46,947 bases of DNA from JBCDGZ01 sp038750655 (GCA_038750655.1 JBCDGZ010000052.1:1-46947), one strand, 5' to 3'; shown: positions 33,309 through 42,360, numbered from the stretch's first letter. The notes: generated by a model not told the origin, from the sequence alone. A program made the numbers and translations.

Positions 33309-33824
33309 CTAGCGGATTTTTTTTGAGATTAATCGCAGCGCATCCAAGGCATTGTACATGCGCTTTTCGACCGCTTGCTTACTAATGCCGAGCATTTCAG
33401 CAATTTCCTTATACGTTTTTCGTTCAATACGGCTCAGCAGAAAGACCACGCGCTGTTTCTCCGGTAAGGCGCTGATCGCTGCTTCTAAGCGTTCTTTCAG
33501 CTCCTTTTCTTCCAGCAAATACGCTGGACTCTCATTGGTTTGGCTGATTGTGGGTAGTTTTTGAAACTTCAGCACCACCTGTTGATGCTTATGTTCATTG
33601 ATCAGCAGGTTATTGGCTACTTTGAAGACATAACCTTTAGCCGTATCCACTACCACATCTTTACAGTTTTTCCACAAGCGCACAAAGGCCTCCTGCGTCA
33701 GATCATGAGACAGCGCCAAATTTCCCGTCTTATAGTACAGATAATTGTGTAAGGTTTTGGAGTACTCCTTAAAGATAGCCGTAAAGGTCGATTCCTCACA
33801 TACCGAGGAGGGGTTAGCCTGCAT
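33309..33824 (-). CDS. ECF sigma factor of the FecIR-type cascade
   Basis: A 171-residue ECF sigma factor of normal length. Region 2: LTQEAFVRLWKNC with the following KGYVFKVANNLLINEHK helix; region 4: ISALPEKQRVVFLLSRIERKTYKEIAEMLGISKQAVEKRMYNAL, split by eye into the -35-reading helix-turn-helix. It heads the operon with FecR and the TonB receptor and should direct their transcription when the receptor senses its ligand. Its leader, AAAAAAGTAAGAT directly before the ATG, is shared with the divergent gene at 33946. This is a distinct gene from the larger sigma factor at 3626-4405. Confidence 0.93.
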   Translation of the reverse strand: MQANPSSVCEESTFTAIFKEYSKTLHNYLYYKTGNLALSHDLTQEAFVRLWKNCKDVVVDTAKGYVFKVANNLLINEHKHQQVVLKFQKLPTISQTNESPAYLLEEKELKERLEAAISALPEKQRVVFLLSRIERKTYKEIAEMLGISKQAVEKRMYNALDALRLISKKIR

Positions 33825-33825
33825 G

Positions 33826-33945
33826 ATCTTACTTTTTTAAAAAAACTCTCCTGACCAGGTAGGTCTTTTGGAAACGAAGCTGTCTTTACGCTGAATTCAG
33901 GATATAAACGCCATTTTGGGACTCAAATTTACAAAAAAGTAAGAT
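33826..33945. promoter_or_regulatory. Divergent control region with mirrored 13-bp leaders
   Basis: ATCTTACTTTTTT at 33826-33838 and its exact reverse complement AAAAAAGTAAGAT at 33933-33945 flank the gap, so the sigma gene and the divergent small gene carry the same 13 bases just before their starts. A TAAATTTG box lies on the minus strand (33924-33931). Shared regulation or a shared translation signal is inferred. Confidence 0.55.
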
Positions 33946-34299
33946 ATGATGAATAAAATTAATAAGCCAATAGGGATTACACTACTCGCCGCGCTCGTCC
34001 TCGCCAATTTATTTACCTTCTACAGTATCTTTCTACAAACCTATTCCGGCCTGCAAAACCCTAGCTGTGAAGAAAAGAAGCAGTTGCTCTCCCGAGCTAT
34101 CATCAACGATTATTTATTCTCCGAAGAGCCCTACGGCTACGAGCAATTGTACCATGTAGAACCCTCCGCTACTCGAGTCAGTGCGCCCACCACGGACTAT
34201 TCCCTGCTGATGTTGGACTTGATCTGTAATTGTAATTTGAGTCAACATCCAGCGCCGCAGGCGGTGTTGAGTAATGAGTATTCTACGTTTAAGTACTGA
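33946..34299 (+). CDS. Small membrane-anchored protein of unknown function
   Basis: A 117-residue protein beginning with two consecutive Met codons; the second (33949) may be the true start. One hydrophobic segment (about 9-31, ITLLAALVLANLFTFYSIFL) serves as anchor or signal, followed by ~85 residues with four cysteines (NPSCEEKK, LICNCNL, and none in the first part), probably outside the cytoplasm. It is divergent from the ECF sigma gene and has the same leader, so it may belong to the same regulon. It ends one base before the convergent alaS stop. Family not recognised. Confidence 0.55.
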   Translation: MMNKINKPIGITLLAALVLANLFTFYSIFLQTYSGLQNPSCEEKKQLLSRAIINDYLFSEEPYGYEQLYHVEPSATRVSAPTTDYSLLMLDLICNCNLSQHPAPQAVLSNEYSTFKY

Positions 34300-34300
34300 A

Positions 34301-36928
34301 CTAAATCATCTCCCGCGCCTTCGCAATCGCCTTGTCCAACCCAGCACTGTCCTTCCCCCCCGCCGTAGCAAAGAAGGCCTGCCCACCGCCGCCACCTTGA
34401 ATCTCACGGGCCAGCTGGCGAACAATATTGCCCGCATGCAAATCCTTCTCCGCCGTCAGTTGTTCGCTGATGGCGACCATCAGCTGAGGCTTGCCCTTCA
34501 CCTCGGCCCCCAGGACAATAAAGGCAGCTCCCAGCTCTTTTTCCAGCTGATAGGCCAGGGTCTTGATGGCCTTGGTGTCATTCAGCGGAAGGCGGGAGGC
34601 AACGAAGTTGATGCCGCCAATCTGCTCCACTTGCTGGATCAGCTCCTTTTTCAGGTTGTTGGCCTGCGCAGCTTGCAGCTGCTCCAGTTGCTTGAGTAAT
34701 TTCTTGTTTTCTTCTTGGAGGGAAGAGACCTTCTTATCAGCATCCTTGGGCTTGGTAGCCTTCAGCTGCTCGCGGATGCTGCGCAGTTCTTCCAGCTCCG
34801 ATTTGATGAAGGCCTCCGCGCGGTCGGCCGTAATGGCCTCGATGCGGCGGACACCGGCGGCCACCGAACTCTCGCCAGTGATCTTAAAAAAGCCGATCTT
34901 CCCAGTTGCCGACACATGGCAGCCGCCGCAGAGTTCGCGGGAATAGCTAGGATCGAAGGTAATCATACGGACCTCTTCGCCGTACTTTTCGCCAAAGAGC
35001 ATCATCGCTCCCGCTGCGCGGGCCTCGTCGATTGGAATGCGACGGGCCTCCTCCAGCGGAATGTTCTGGCGAATGCGCTGATTGACGATGTTTTCGATCT
35101 GCGCCAGCTCCTCACCCGTGATTTTGTTGAAGTGCGAAAAGTCAAAGGTCAGGTAGCGGTCATCCAGCTTGGAGCCCTTTTGCTGTACATGAGTACCCAG
35201 CACCTCGCGGAGGGCAGCGTGCAGTAGGTGAGTGGCAGAGTGGTTGTTCTCCGTCAGCCTACGGCGCTTCGCATTGACCTCCGCCTTTACAGGCTGATCG
35301 ATATGCGCTGGTAATTTTTTGACGATATGGATAAATAGGTCATTCTCTTTTTTGGTATCCAGCACCGGAATTTTCTCCTCCCCAAACCACAGCAGTCCCT
35401 GATCACCAACCTGGCCACCGCCTTCGGCATAGAAAGGCGTTGTATTGAGAACGATCTGGTATTGATCGCCCTTTTTGTTCTTTACTGTACGGTATTTGTT
35501 GACTTTCACATCAGCAATACTCAACTCGTCATACCCTACAAACTCCACTTCTGCATCATTGAGCATGGTCCAGTCTCCGACTTCCTTTTGTGCATCTTTT
35601 TGTCCGGCCTTGCGCTGTACGTCTAGCGCCGCTTCGAAACCTTTCTCGTCTACCGTCCAGCCCTTTTCAGCAGCGACTAAGCGAGTGAGGTCGATGGGAA
35701 AGCCGAAGGTATCGTAGAGACGGAAGGCTGTCTTGCCATCGATCCGGCTGTCGGTCACTTCTAAGGAATCAATGCGGCGGAGGCCGTCGGCTAGGGTGCG
35801 CAGGAAAGCGTTTTCCTCTTCCATGATGATCTTGGCGATGAAGTCGCGCTGAGCATCCAGCTCGGGAAAGACGTCCTTGAAGCTATCGGCCAGCGGCGGC
35901 AGCAGGCGATGCAGCAGTGGCTCTCTAACATCCAGGAAGGAATAATAGTAGCGTACGGCACGGCGCAGGATGCGGCGAATGACATAGCCAGCGCCGGTAT
36001 TGCTCGGCAGTTGCCCATCGGCGATGGCAAAGCTTACTGCGCGCAAGTGATCGACAACGACGCGCATCGCGATGTCGACTTTGGCTTCAGGAGCATAGCT
36101 GCCCTGATAGCTCTTGCCCGAAATCTTTTCGACCATCTCTATAAATGGTGTAAAAATATCTGTCTCGTAGTTCGATTTCTTGCCTTGCAGGGCCAGACAA
36201 AGGCGCTCGAAGCCCATTCCGGTGTCAATATGCTTTTCTGGCAGCTCCACCAGGCTCTTATCCGCCATGCGGTTGAATTGGATAAAAACCAGGTTCCAAA
36301 TCTCAATCACCTCGGGATCATCCATATTGACCAAGGTACCACCGTCGACTTTAGCACGATCGGCATCGCTACGCAGATCGATATGAATCTCTGAGCAAGG
36401 TCCACAGGGGCCTGTAGCGCCCATTTCCCAAAAATTATCTTTTTTATCGAAGCGAAGAATGCGCTCTTCGGGCACCCACTTGCGCCAAATGGCAGCGGCC
36501 TCCTCATCAGCCTCCAGGCCTTCGGCTTTATCCCCCTCAAAAATGCTGACATAGAGACGATCCGGCTCGAGGCCGTAGACCTCAGTGAGCAATTCCCAAG
36601 CCCAATTGATGGCTTCCTCCTTAAAGTAATCCCCAAACGACCAGTTGCCAAGCATCTCAAACATCGTATGATGATAACCATCGATGCCAACTTCTTCCAG
36701 GTCATTATGCTTGCCGGAAACGCGCAGACATTTCTGGGTATCCGCCACGCGCCGGCTGCTGGGCACCTGGTTGCCGAGAAAAAAATCTTTGAACTGATTC
36801 ATACCGGCATTGGTAAACATCAGATCGGGGTCATTGGGGTTGACAATCGGCGAGGAAGGGACAATTTTATGCTGCTTACTAGCGAAAAAGTCCAAAAATT
36901 GCTGTCTGATCGATTGAGCTTGCTTCAT
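34301..36928 (-). CDS. alaS: Alanyl-tRNA synthetase
   Basis: An 875-residue class II synthetase that charges tRNA-Ala in the cytoplasm. N-terminal catalytic core: FLDFFASKQHKIVPSSPIV, NAGMNQFKDFFLG, MFEMLGNWSFGDYF, and FDKKDNFWEMGATGPCGPCSE; editing domain with zinc ligands HSATHLLH (~565) and CGGCH (~665); C-terminal DHHA1-like domain with IQGGGGGQAFFATAGG. Length is standard and no key motif is missing. Its stop is one base from the convergent small gene. It has no operon partners. Confidence 0.98.
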   Translation of the reverse strand: MKQAQSIRQQFLDFFASKQHKIVPSSPIVNPNDPDLMFTNAGMNQFKDFFLGNQVPSSRRVADTQKCLRVSGKHNDLEEVGIDGYHHTMFEMLGNWSFGDYFKEEAINWAWELLTEVYGLEPDRLYVSIFEGDKAEGLEADEEAAAIWRKWVPEERILRFDKKDNFWEMGATGPCGPCSEIHIDLRSDADRAKVDGGTLVNMDDPEVIEIWNLVFIQFNRMADKSLVELPEKHIDTGMGFERLCLALQGKKSNYETDIFTPFIEMVEKISGKSYQGSYAPEAKVDIAMRVVVDHLRAVSFAIADGQLPSNTGAGYVIRRILRRAVRYYYSFLDVREPLLHRLLPPLADSFKDVFPELDAQRDFIAKIIMEEENAFLRTLADGLRRIDSLEVTDSRIDGKTAFRLYDTFGFPIDLTRLVAAEKGWTVDEKGFEAALDVQRKAGQKDAQKEVGDWTMLNDAEVEFVGYDELSIADVKVNKYRTVKNKKGDQYQIVLNTTPFYAEGGGQVGDQGLLWFGEEKIPVLDTKKENDLFIHIVKKLPAHIDQPVKAEVNAKRRRLTENNHSATHLLHAALREVLGTHVQQKGSKLDDRYLTFDFSHFNKITGEELAQIENIVNQRIRQNIPLEEARRIPIDEARAAGAMMLFGEKYGEEVRMITFDPSYSRELCGGCHVSATGKIGFFKITGESSVAAGVRRIEAITADRAEAFIKSELEELRSIREQLKATKPKDADKKVSSLQEENKKLLKQLEQLQAAQANNLKKELIQQVEQIGGINFVASRLPLNDTKAIKTLAYQLEKELGAAFIVLGAEVKGKPQLMVAISEQLTAEKDLHAGNIVRQLAREIQGGGGGQAFFATAGGKDSAGLDKAIAKAREMI

Positions 36929-37103
36929 TATTTAATAATTGGGTATTATCGGATGATCGTTTTTTGTTGTCACATTTTTTCACAGTAACCAAAATAGTGA
37001 TCCCTTTTTGCTGTATTTTGTCAGCAATTGAATCAAATTGCTGAAAACATTAAGAAATGTCCTAATTTAAGGTTAAAAATGTGTAAAACTTTTAAATCAA
37101 TCT

Positions 37104-37135
37104 TTTGATTTTTCTAAAATTGACCTTTAAATTTG
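37104..37135 (+). promoter_or_regulatory. Putative Bacteroidota promoter (TTTG-N20-TAAATTTG)
   Basis: TTTG at 37104-37107 is followed after 20 bases by TAAATTTG (37128-37135), a near-ideal match to the Bacteroidota housekeeping promoter. It lies 87 bases upstream of the M23 peptidase ATG. The rest of the 294-base gap from 36929 is AT-rich with nothing else clear. Confidence 0.65.
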
Positions 37136-37222
37136 GCCTGCTTTCTGTGAGAAAACTAATTGAGAGATTCAAAAATCGAAGTACAAAAGTACTGATTTTT
37201 GGCTAACGAATAAAGCACCTTT

Positions 37223-38206
37223 ATGAGAAAAGAGAAGTTCGTTTACAATACTCAAACTCTCCGTTATGAGAAGGTGATTGAGCCCTTAAGGGATAAGATT
37301 ATACGGATATTTGGGTTTCTTTCTGCTGTTCTAGTTGCTGCGGCGATCCTCATCGCTATTACAGTAACGTATTTCCCCTCCCCTAAAGAGCAATCATTGA
37401 TGCGTGAAATCGAGCAGATGGAGTATCAATACATTGCGCTGAATAATCAGCTTGAATTGATGTCGAAGGTCCTAGAAAATGTGCAAGAGCGCGATGCCAG
37501 CGTTCATCGTACTATTTTTGGTATGGACCCCGTCGATGAATCAGTTTGGAATAGTGGCGTTGGGGGACACGACAATTACAATAACCTGACCAAGTACAGG
37601 AATACGGGTAGTCTGCTGATTGCTACACAAGATAAGGTGGAGCAATTGGGACGACGAATCGCTATTCAGTCTCGCTCATTGGATACGCTGGCCAACTTGG
37701 CTGCCGACCGTGAGCAAATGCTGGCTTCTATTCCTGCTATCAAGCCTGTCCGTTCGGATAAGCTCAAGCGTAAAATTCGCTCTTTGTCTGGTTTCGGAAT
37801 GCGCCTGCATCCTATCTTCAAGCGCCGTAAGATGCACTATGGTATTGACTTCACCGCACCTCAGGGTACAGCCATTCAAGCTACGGGTGATGGCAAGGTA
37901 GTGAACATTAAAAACTTGAAGAGTGGATACGGTAAGCACGTCATCGTTGATCATGGTTATGGCTACAGGACATTGTACGCGCACATGAGTGATGTCGATG
38001 TGACGCTGGGCCAAAAGGTAAAGCGGGGACAGAAAATTGGCGCCGTAGGCAGTACGGGAACTTCTACTGCTCCTCATCTCCACTACGAGGTGATTTACAA
38101 GGGCAAGAAGGTCAATCCGATCCATTATTGTATGGATGGACTGACGCCTAAGGAGTACCAAGAGCTGGTCAATATGGCCGCTACCAGTAACCAATCGTTT
38201 GACTAA
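37223..38206 (+). CDS. M23 family metallopeptidase (LytM/lysostaphin-like)
   Basis: A 327-residue envelope protein. A short basic cytoplasmic start and one membrane segment (about 32-52) are followed by a coiled-coil periplasmic part (~60-110 and ~135-165), then the M23 domain (~190-300): SGFGMRLHPI, HYGIDF with the zinc His/Asp, YGYRTLYAHMSD, GAVGSTGTSTAPHLHYE with the second His pair. All zinc residues are present, so peptide-bond cleavage in peptidoglycan is expected. It is bounded by its own promoter and terminator. Confidence 0.93.
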   Translation: MRKEKFVYNTQTLRYEKVIEPLRDKIIRIFGFLSAVLVAAAILIAITVTYFPSPKEQSLMREIEQMEYQYIALNNQLELMSKVLENVQERDASVHRTIFGMDPVDESVWNSGVGGHDNYNNLTKYRNTGSLLIATQDKVEQLGRRIAIQSRSLDTLANLAADREQMLASIPAIKPVRSDKLKRKIRSLSGFGMRLHPIFKRRKMHYGIDFTAPQGTAIQATGDGKVVNIKNLKSGYGKHVIVDHGYGYRTLYAHMSDVDVTLGQKVKRGQKIGAVGSTGTSTAPHLHYEVIYKGKKVNPIHYCMDGLTPKEYQELVNMAATSNQSFD

Positions 38207-38230
38207 AAATTAATTCGCTAAATATTTCCG

Positions 38231-38272
38231 AACTTGCTTCCTGGGGTATCCTGGTGAAGCAAGTTTTTTTTT
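38231..38272 (+). terminator. Rho-independent terminator of the M23 gene
   Basis: AACTTGCTTC (38231-38240) pairs perfectly with GAAGCAAGTT (38256-38265), followed by a run of nine Ts counting from 38264. It lies 25 bases after the M23 stop. Confidence 0.92.
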
Positions 38273-38346
38273 GGCGAAAAAAACAGGGGGTTAGACGGTT
38301 TAATTTTTGACTCTGCACCTTTTTTTTGAAAATTCGGGTAGCCTTT

Positions 38347-39420
38347 ATGCCAGATCGAATGAAAGAAGAAGCCACCGCTCAACCCCGCTATTGTCGGAAC
38401 TGCCACTATCCACTGCCAGCAACTGCTGAGTACTGCCCACAGTGTGGCCAGAAGTATACTACCGGCAAAGTCACCATTCTTCAATTCCTCAAAGACCTCG
38501 TTAGTAACCTCTTCAACCTCGACTCCAAGCTTTTTAAAACGATCGGTGCGCTTTTCACTCCTGCCAAACTTACCCAGGAGTATTTCAAAGGTCGTCACAA
38601 ACGCTACGCACATCCCCTGCGCGTATTTTTGCTTGGCACCCTGGTTTTCGTCACCGCTCTTGGGTTCAACTTTAATAGTGGAGAGCTGAACAATAATATG
38701 CCTCATGTTACAGAAATGATTGCGGAAAAAGAGTGGATTGCCCAATTAGACACGGTAATTCCGCAAATCAAGACGGAACAGAACAGTGATCTGGCCAATA
38801 GTGCCCTGGATACGGCTTACGTCCGTCTTTATCCTAAGGAGGCTCAAAAAATTGATGGCTACTACTTCTCTAGCGTCAAATTATCTACCCTCATTATGTC
38901 AGATTCGACTGAAGAGATTCGACTGAGTGTAGAAGACATAGGATTGTCGAATGAAGAACTGATCAAAAAATATGAGCTAGACAATATACTCGATCAATTG
39001 CTGGTTTTGCAGATGGCCAAGTTCTTCCGCAAGGGGGACGCCGGTGCTTTTATCCGCTACTTGATTGGCAATGTCATCTGGATACTGCTGCTGGTGATTC
39101 CATTTATGGCCCTATGGCTCAAGTTGCTGTACATCCGCCGCCCCTTCTACTATGTCGAACATCTGATTTTTCTGCTTCACCTTCATGCCTTTTTGTTCCT
39201 TTCTTTTGTGCTCTTGATCTATTTGGTAATGTACATCAGCCCCGTCCTAAATGTTCTCTACCTACTCTGCATGCTCTACGCTTATCTCTCGATGCGCCGC
39301 TATTACCAACAAAATCATTTTAAAACGGTCCTCAAATTTATGGCATTCAGCCTCGTCTATTTTGTCGGCCTCATATTCAATTTTATACTGGTCTCCGTCG
39401 TCAGCTTTTTGATTTTTTAG
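38347..39420 (+). CDS. DUF3667-type zinc-ribbon membrane protein
   Basis: A 357-residue protein with an N-terminal zinc ribbon (C-x2-C-x10-C-x2-C in RYCRNCHYP and EYCPQCGQKY), the conserved LFNLDSKLFKTIGALFTPAKL helix and YFKGRHKRYAHPLRVFL motif, typical of DUF3667. Membrane segments are at about 98-113 and four more from ~235 to the end; a soluble part lies between. Start at the ATG at 38347 is preferred over a TTG at 38326; an ATG at 38359 is also possible. It is followed by gatB on the same strand. Function of the family is unknown. Confidence 0.85.
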   Translation: MPDRMKEEATAQPRYCRNCHYPLPATAEYCPQCGQKYTTGKVTILQFLKDLVSNLFNLDSKLFKTIGALFTPAKLTQEYFKGRHKRYAHPLRVFLLGTLVFVTALGFNFNSGELNNNMPHVTEMIAEKEWIAQLDTVIPQIKTEQNSDLANSALDTAYVRLYPKEAQKIDGYYFSSVKLSTLIMSDSTEEIRLSVEDIGLSNEELIKKYELDNILDQLLVLQMAKFFRKGDAGAFIRYLIGNVIWILLLVIPFMALWLKLLYIRRPFYYVEHLIFLLHLHAFLFLSFVLLIYLVMYISPVLNVLYLLCMLYAYLSMRRYYQQNHFKTVLKFMAFSLVYFVGLIFNFILVSVVSFLIF

Positions 39421-39543
39421 TTTGACTATTTATGCTGATTCCAGTAGATTGCAGGTTTAATAATCGCCGTGTCCCTTGGCAGGAGGTAAATTGTCAAGAT
39501 AGTGTCTATTGAAGAGGACAATACAAGAACAAAGCTTAATAAT

Positions 39544-40992
39544 ATGGCCATATACGACAACTACGAAACCGTTATCGGACTAGAGATCCACGTACAACTG
39601 TCCACCCACAGCAAGGCCTTCTGCGGCGATGACGCCCGCTTTGGCGGCGCTCCGAACACCCAGATCAGCACCATCTCCCTCGGCCATCCAGGCACCCTCC
39701 CCCGTCTCAACCGCCAACAAGTCGAGTTTGCGGTCCGACTAGGACTGGCGCTGGACGCTACGCTCAACCGCCACAACAGCTTTGACCGCAAAAATTACTT
39801 CTACGCCGACCTGCCTAAAGGCTACCAAATCACCCAAGATCGCCAGCCCATCTGCATCGGCGGCACCCTACACTACCGCGTGGGCGAAGCGCAAAAGCAG
39901 CTGCGCATCCACCATATCCACATGGAAGAAGATGCTGGCAAATCCATCCACGACCTCGACCCCAGCCACTCCCTGATCGACCTCAACCGCGCCGGCGTGC
40001 CCCTCCTGGAAATCGTCACCGAGCCCGACCTGCGCTCCGCCGAAGAAGTCGAAGCCTGCATGGCTACGATGCGACAACTGGTGCGCTACCTCGACATTTC
40101 AGACGGTAATATGGAGGAAGGCTCTCTGCGCTGTGACTGCAATATCTCGGTACGTAAAAAAGGCGATCCCCAACTGGGCGAACGCTGCGAAGTTAAAAAC
40201 CTCAACTCCATGCGCTTCGCGCGCCGCGCCATCGAATTTGAACACAAGCGGCAGATCGACCTGCTGGAAGCTGGCGGCAAAGTCGCCCAAGAAACCCTTA
40301 ACTTCGATCCAGCGACGGGGACGACCAGCCCGCTGCGTGACAAGGAGGATGCTCACGACTATCGCTATTTTCCTGAGCCAGACCTCCCGCCGGTTGTCCT
40401 CCGCGAGGAAGACATTGAGGCCATCCGCCAGCAGATGCCGCCGCTGCCGGAGGCCCTGCGGCAGCGATTGCAGCAGGCGTTCCAGCTCCCCGCCTACGAC
40501 GCCCAACTGCTGACAGTAGAAAAAGCAACGGCGCTGTACTACCTTCGACTGGCCAAGGCGACCCCGCACTACAAGGCAGCCGCCAATTTGTTGATCAACA
40601 AAATCCTGCCCTGGACGCAAGAGGAAAAGCGGGAGTTGGCGCAGTTTCCGGTGGCTGAAGGCTCCTTAGCGGCCTTCATTCAGCTCATCGAAGAGGGGAA
40701 ACTCAGCAATACCATTGCCTACCAGCGCCTCTTCCCTGCCCTACTAGCGCAGCCCGATAAAGCTCCCTTAGAGCTGGCACAGCAGCTCAACCTTCTACAG
40801 ACCAACGACAAGGCCCTGCTGGAACAATTGGTCGAGGAGGCCATCAGTAATCATCCACAAAAAGTAGCGGCCTACCGCAAAGGCAAGAAGGGACTGATGG
40901 GATTTTTTATGGGCGAGGTGATGCGCAGTTCCAAAGGCAAGGCACATCCACAAACGACGCAGCAACTGCTCCGCGAGCGACTCGACCAGTAA
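39544..40992 (+). CDS. gatB: Aspartyl/glutamyl-tRNA amidotransferase subunit B
   Basis: A 482-residue GatB, the subunit that, with GatA and GatC, turns misacylated Glu-tRNA-Gln or Asp-tRNA-Asn into the correct aminoacyl-tRNA. Clear motifs: YETVIGLEIHVQL at the start, LGHPGTLPRLN, NYFYADLPKGYQI, HMEEDAGKSIHD, GVPLLEIVTEPDLRS, RCDCNISVR, RYFPEPDLPP, and a C-terminal YqeY-like tail. The start is the ATG at 39544; a GTG-initiated frame from 39502 adds 14 residues not seen in the family. GatA and GatC are not in the window. Third-position bases switch from C-rich to G/T-rich past 40.3 kb. Confidence 0.97.
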   Translation: MAIYDNYETVIGLEIHVQLSTHSKAFCGDDARFGGAPNTQISTISLGHPGTLPRLNRQQVEFAVRLGLALDATLNRHNSFDRKNYFYADLPKGYQITQDRQPICIGGTLHYRVGEAQKQLRIHHIHMEEDAGKSIHDLDPSHSLIDLNRAGVPLLEIVTEPDLRSAEEVEACMATMRQLVRYLDISDGNMEEGSLRCDCNISVRKKGDPQLGERCEVKNLNSMRFARRAIEFEHKRQIDLLEAGGKVAQETLNFDPATGTTSPLRDKEDAHDYRYFPEPDLPPVVLREEDIEAIRQQMPPLPEALRQRLQQAFQLPAYDAQLLTVEKATALYYLRLAKATPHYKAAANLLINKILPWTQEEKRELAQFPVAEGSLAAFIQLIEEGKLSNTIAYQRLFPALLAQPDKAPLELAQQLNLLQTNDKALLEQLVEEAISNHPQKVAAYRKGKKGLMGFFMGEVMRSSKGKAHPQTTQQLLRERLDQ

Positions 40993-41081
40993 TCCGCGTT
41001 TGCAAAATCGGGTAAAGCTGTTTATATTACAAGAAGAAGACGATCGCTTTGAATACCGAATCAAAGACAAAAAGCACTCCC

Positions 41082-41417
41082 ATGCCTAAACTAAAAGAAG
41101 AAATTTCTAAGCTTTATTATTCCATAGGCGAAATCTCTGAGATGTTTCAAGTCTCGAAATCCCTGATCCGCTTTTGGGAATCCGAATTCGATTTATTACG
41201 GCCGCACAAAAACAGCAAAGGCGATCGCCGCTTTACCAAACAGAATATTGAGCAATTTCAAACCATCTATCATCTCGTCAAAGAACGGGGCTTTACCCTG
41301 GAAGGCGCTAAGAAAGAAATCCGGGAAAACAAGGAACGCTACGCCCGTAAGCAGAAGACATTGGCTTCGCTGAAAAAGATTAAAGGGTTTTTGGAAAAAA
41401 TGCGGGATAAGCTTTGA
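41082..41417 (+). CDS. MerR family transcriptional regulator
   Basis: A 111-residue MerR-type DNA-binding protein. The winged helix-turn-helix is clear: LYYSIGEISEMFQVSKSLIR, FWESEFDLLRPHKNSKGDRRFT, then NIEQFQTIYHLVKERGFTLEGAK, and a basic C-terminal helix. It lacks any effector domain, so it acts as a short MerR form. Start taken at the ATG at 41082; the frame also opens at a TTG at 41049. Bacteroidota commonly carry this small MerR next to M23 or DNA-maintenance genes; its targets here are unknown. It lies 89 bases after gatB. Confidence 0.9.
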   Translation: MPKLKEEISKLYYSIGEISEMFQVSKSLIRFWESEFDLLRPHKNSKGDRRFTKQNIEQFQTIYHLVKERGFTLEGAKKEIRENKERYARKQKTLASLKKIKGFLEKMRDKL

Positions 41418-41471
41418 CGCAAATCTGTTATTTTTGATCGTTTTGGGATAAATAGGCGGGAAAGTATAGCC

Positions 41472-41479
41472 TACCTTTG
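41472..41479 (+). promoter_or_regulatory. Putative -7 promoter element (TACCTTTG)
   Basis: TACCTTTG, a full match to TAnnTTTG, lies 20 bases before the ATG of the dehydrogenase at 41500. An upstream TTTG is 26 bases away, longer than the usual 19-21, so the -33 part is unsure. Confidence 0.5.
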
Positions 41480-41499
41480 TAGAAAAAATACTTTCCATT

Positions 41500-42360
41500 A
41501 TGAAAATCACCTTCATTGGCCTGGGCATCATGGGCAGCCGCATGGCCGCCAATCTCCTCGAACAGCATACCGAACTTAGGGTTTACAATCGCACGCGCAG
41601 CGCCGCCGCTGCATTGGAAAAGGCCGGGGCGGAAGTGGCGGATTCGGCAGCAGCGGCCGTCGCCGGAGCGGACCTCGTCTTTACCATGCTCTCTACTCCG
41701 GAGGTCGTAGAGCAGGTGGCCTTCGGTACCGAGGGATTTGTGGCAGCGATGGGGCCGCAGGCCCTGTGGATCGACTGCTCTACCGTCAATCCCTCCTTCT
41801 CTCTCCACTGTGCTCAAAAGGCCGCCGCCGCCGGTATTCGCTTCTTCGACATCCCCGTCGCCGGCTCCCTAAATCAAGCCCAAAACAAGGAACTGGTCTT
41901 CCTAGCTGGTGCCACCGCCGAAGAACTGCAAAGCGTTGAGCCACTGCTGGCGGCGATGGGCAAAAAGACGCTGCCGACGGGCGAGCGCGGTAAGGGCTCC
42001 GCCCTCAAAATGCTGGTCAACTCCCTGCTCGCACAGTCAATGGTCATGTTCTGCGAAAGCGTCATCCTCGGCGAGCGGATGGGGCTCTCCCGCGATTTTC
42101 TGCTCAATTTCCTGCCCAAGCTGCCCGTCGTCGCTCCTTTCATTAGCAGCAAAATCGATAATATCCGCAACGATCAGTACGACCCAGAATTTCCGCTAGA
42201 ATGGATTCAAAAAGACCTGCACCTGCTGGCCCAAACCGCCTACGAGCACAGTACCCCACAGTACCTCTCGGGCATGAGCAAAGAGCTTTACGCCAATGCG
42301 AAACAAAAGGGAATGGGGCGGTTGGATTTCTCGGCGATCTACCGTTTTTTGGAAGCTTGA
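41500..42360 (+). CDS. Beta-hydroxyacid dehydrogenase family oxidoreductase
   Basis: A 286-residue NAD(P)-dependent enzyme of the 3-hydroxyisobutyrate/6-phosphogluconate dehydrogenase family. It has the dinucleotide motif GLGIMGSRMAANLL at 6-19, substrate-binding DIPVAGS (~118-124), and the catalytic Lys in GSALKMLVNS near 170, with the C-terminal helical domain. Length is standard. Substrate could be a short hydroxyacid or succinic semialdehyde-type compound; the motifs do not decide. Its last 22 bases overlap the convergent ABC ATPase gene. Confidence 0.9.
   Translation: MKITFIGLGIMGSRMAANLLEQHTELRVYNRTRSAAAALEKAGAEVADSAAAAVAGADLVFTMLSTPEVVEQVAFGTEGFVAAMGPQALWIDCSTVNPSFSLHCAQKAAAAGIRFFDIPVAGSLNQAQNKELVFLAGATAEELQSVEPLLAAMGKKTLPTGERGKGSALKMLVNSLLAQSMVMFCESVILGERMGLSRDFLLNFLPKLPVVAPFISSKIDNIRNDQYDPEFPLEWIQKDLHLLAQTAYEHSTPQYLSGMSKELYANAKQKGMGRLDFSAIYRFLEA

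Noticed and set aside
38218..38745. Minus-strand 175-codon open frame opposite the DUF3667 gene
   Set aside because: It runs across the M23 terminator and mirrors the zinc-ribbon protein; no family features of its own.
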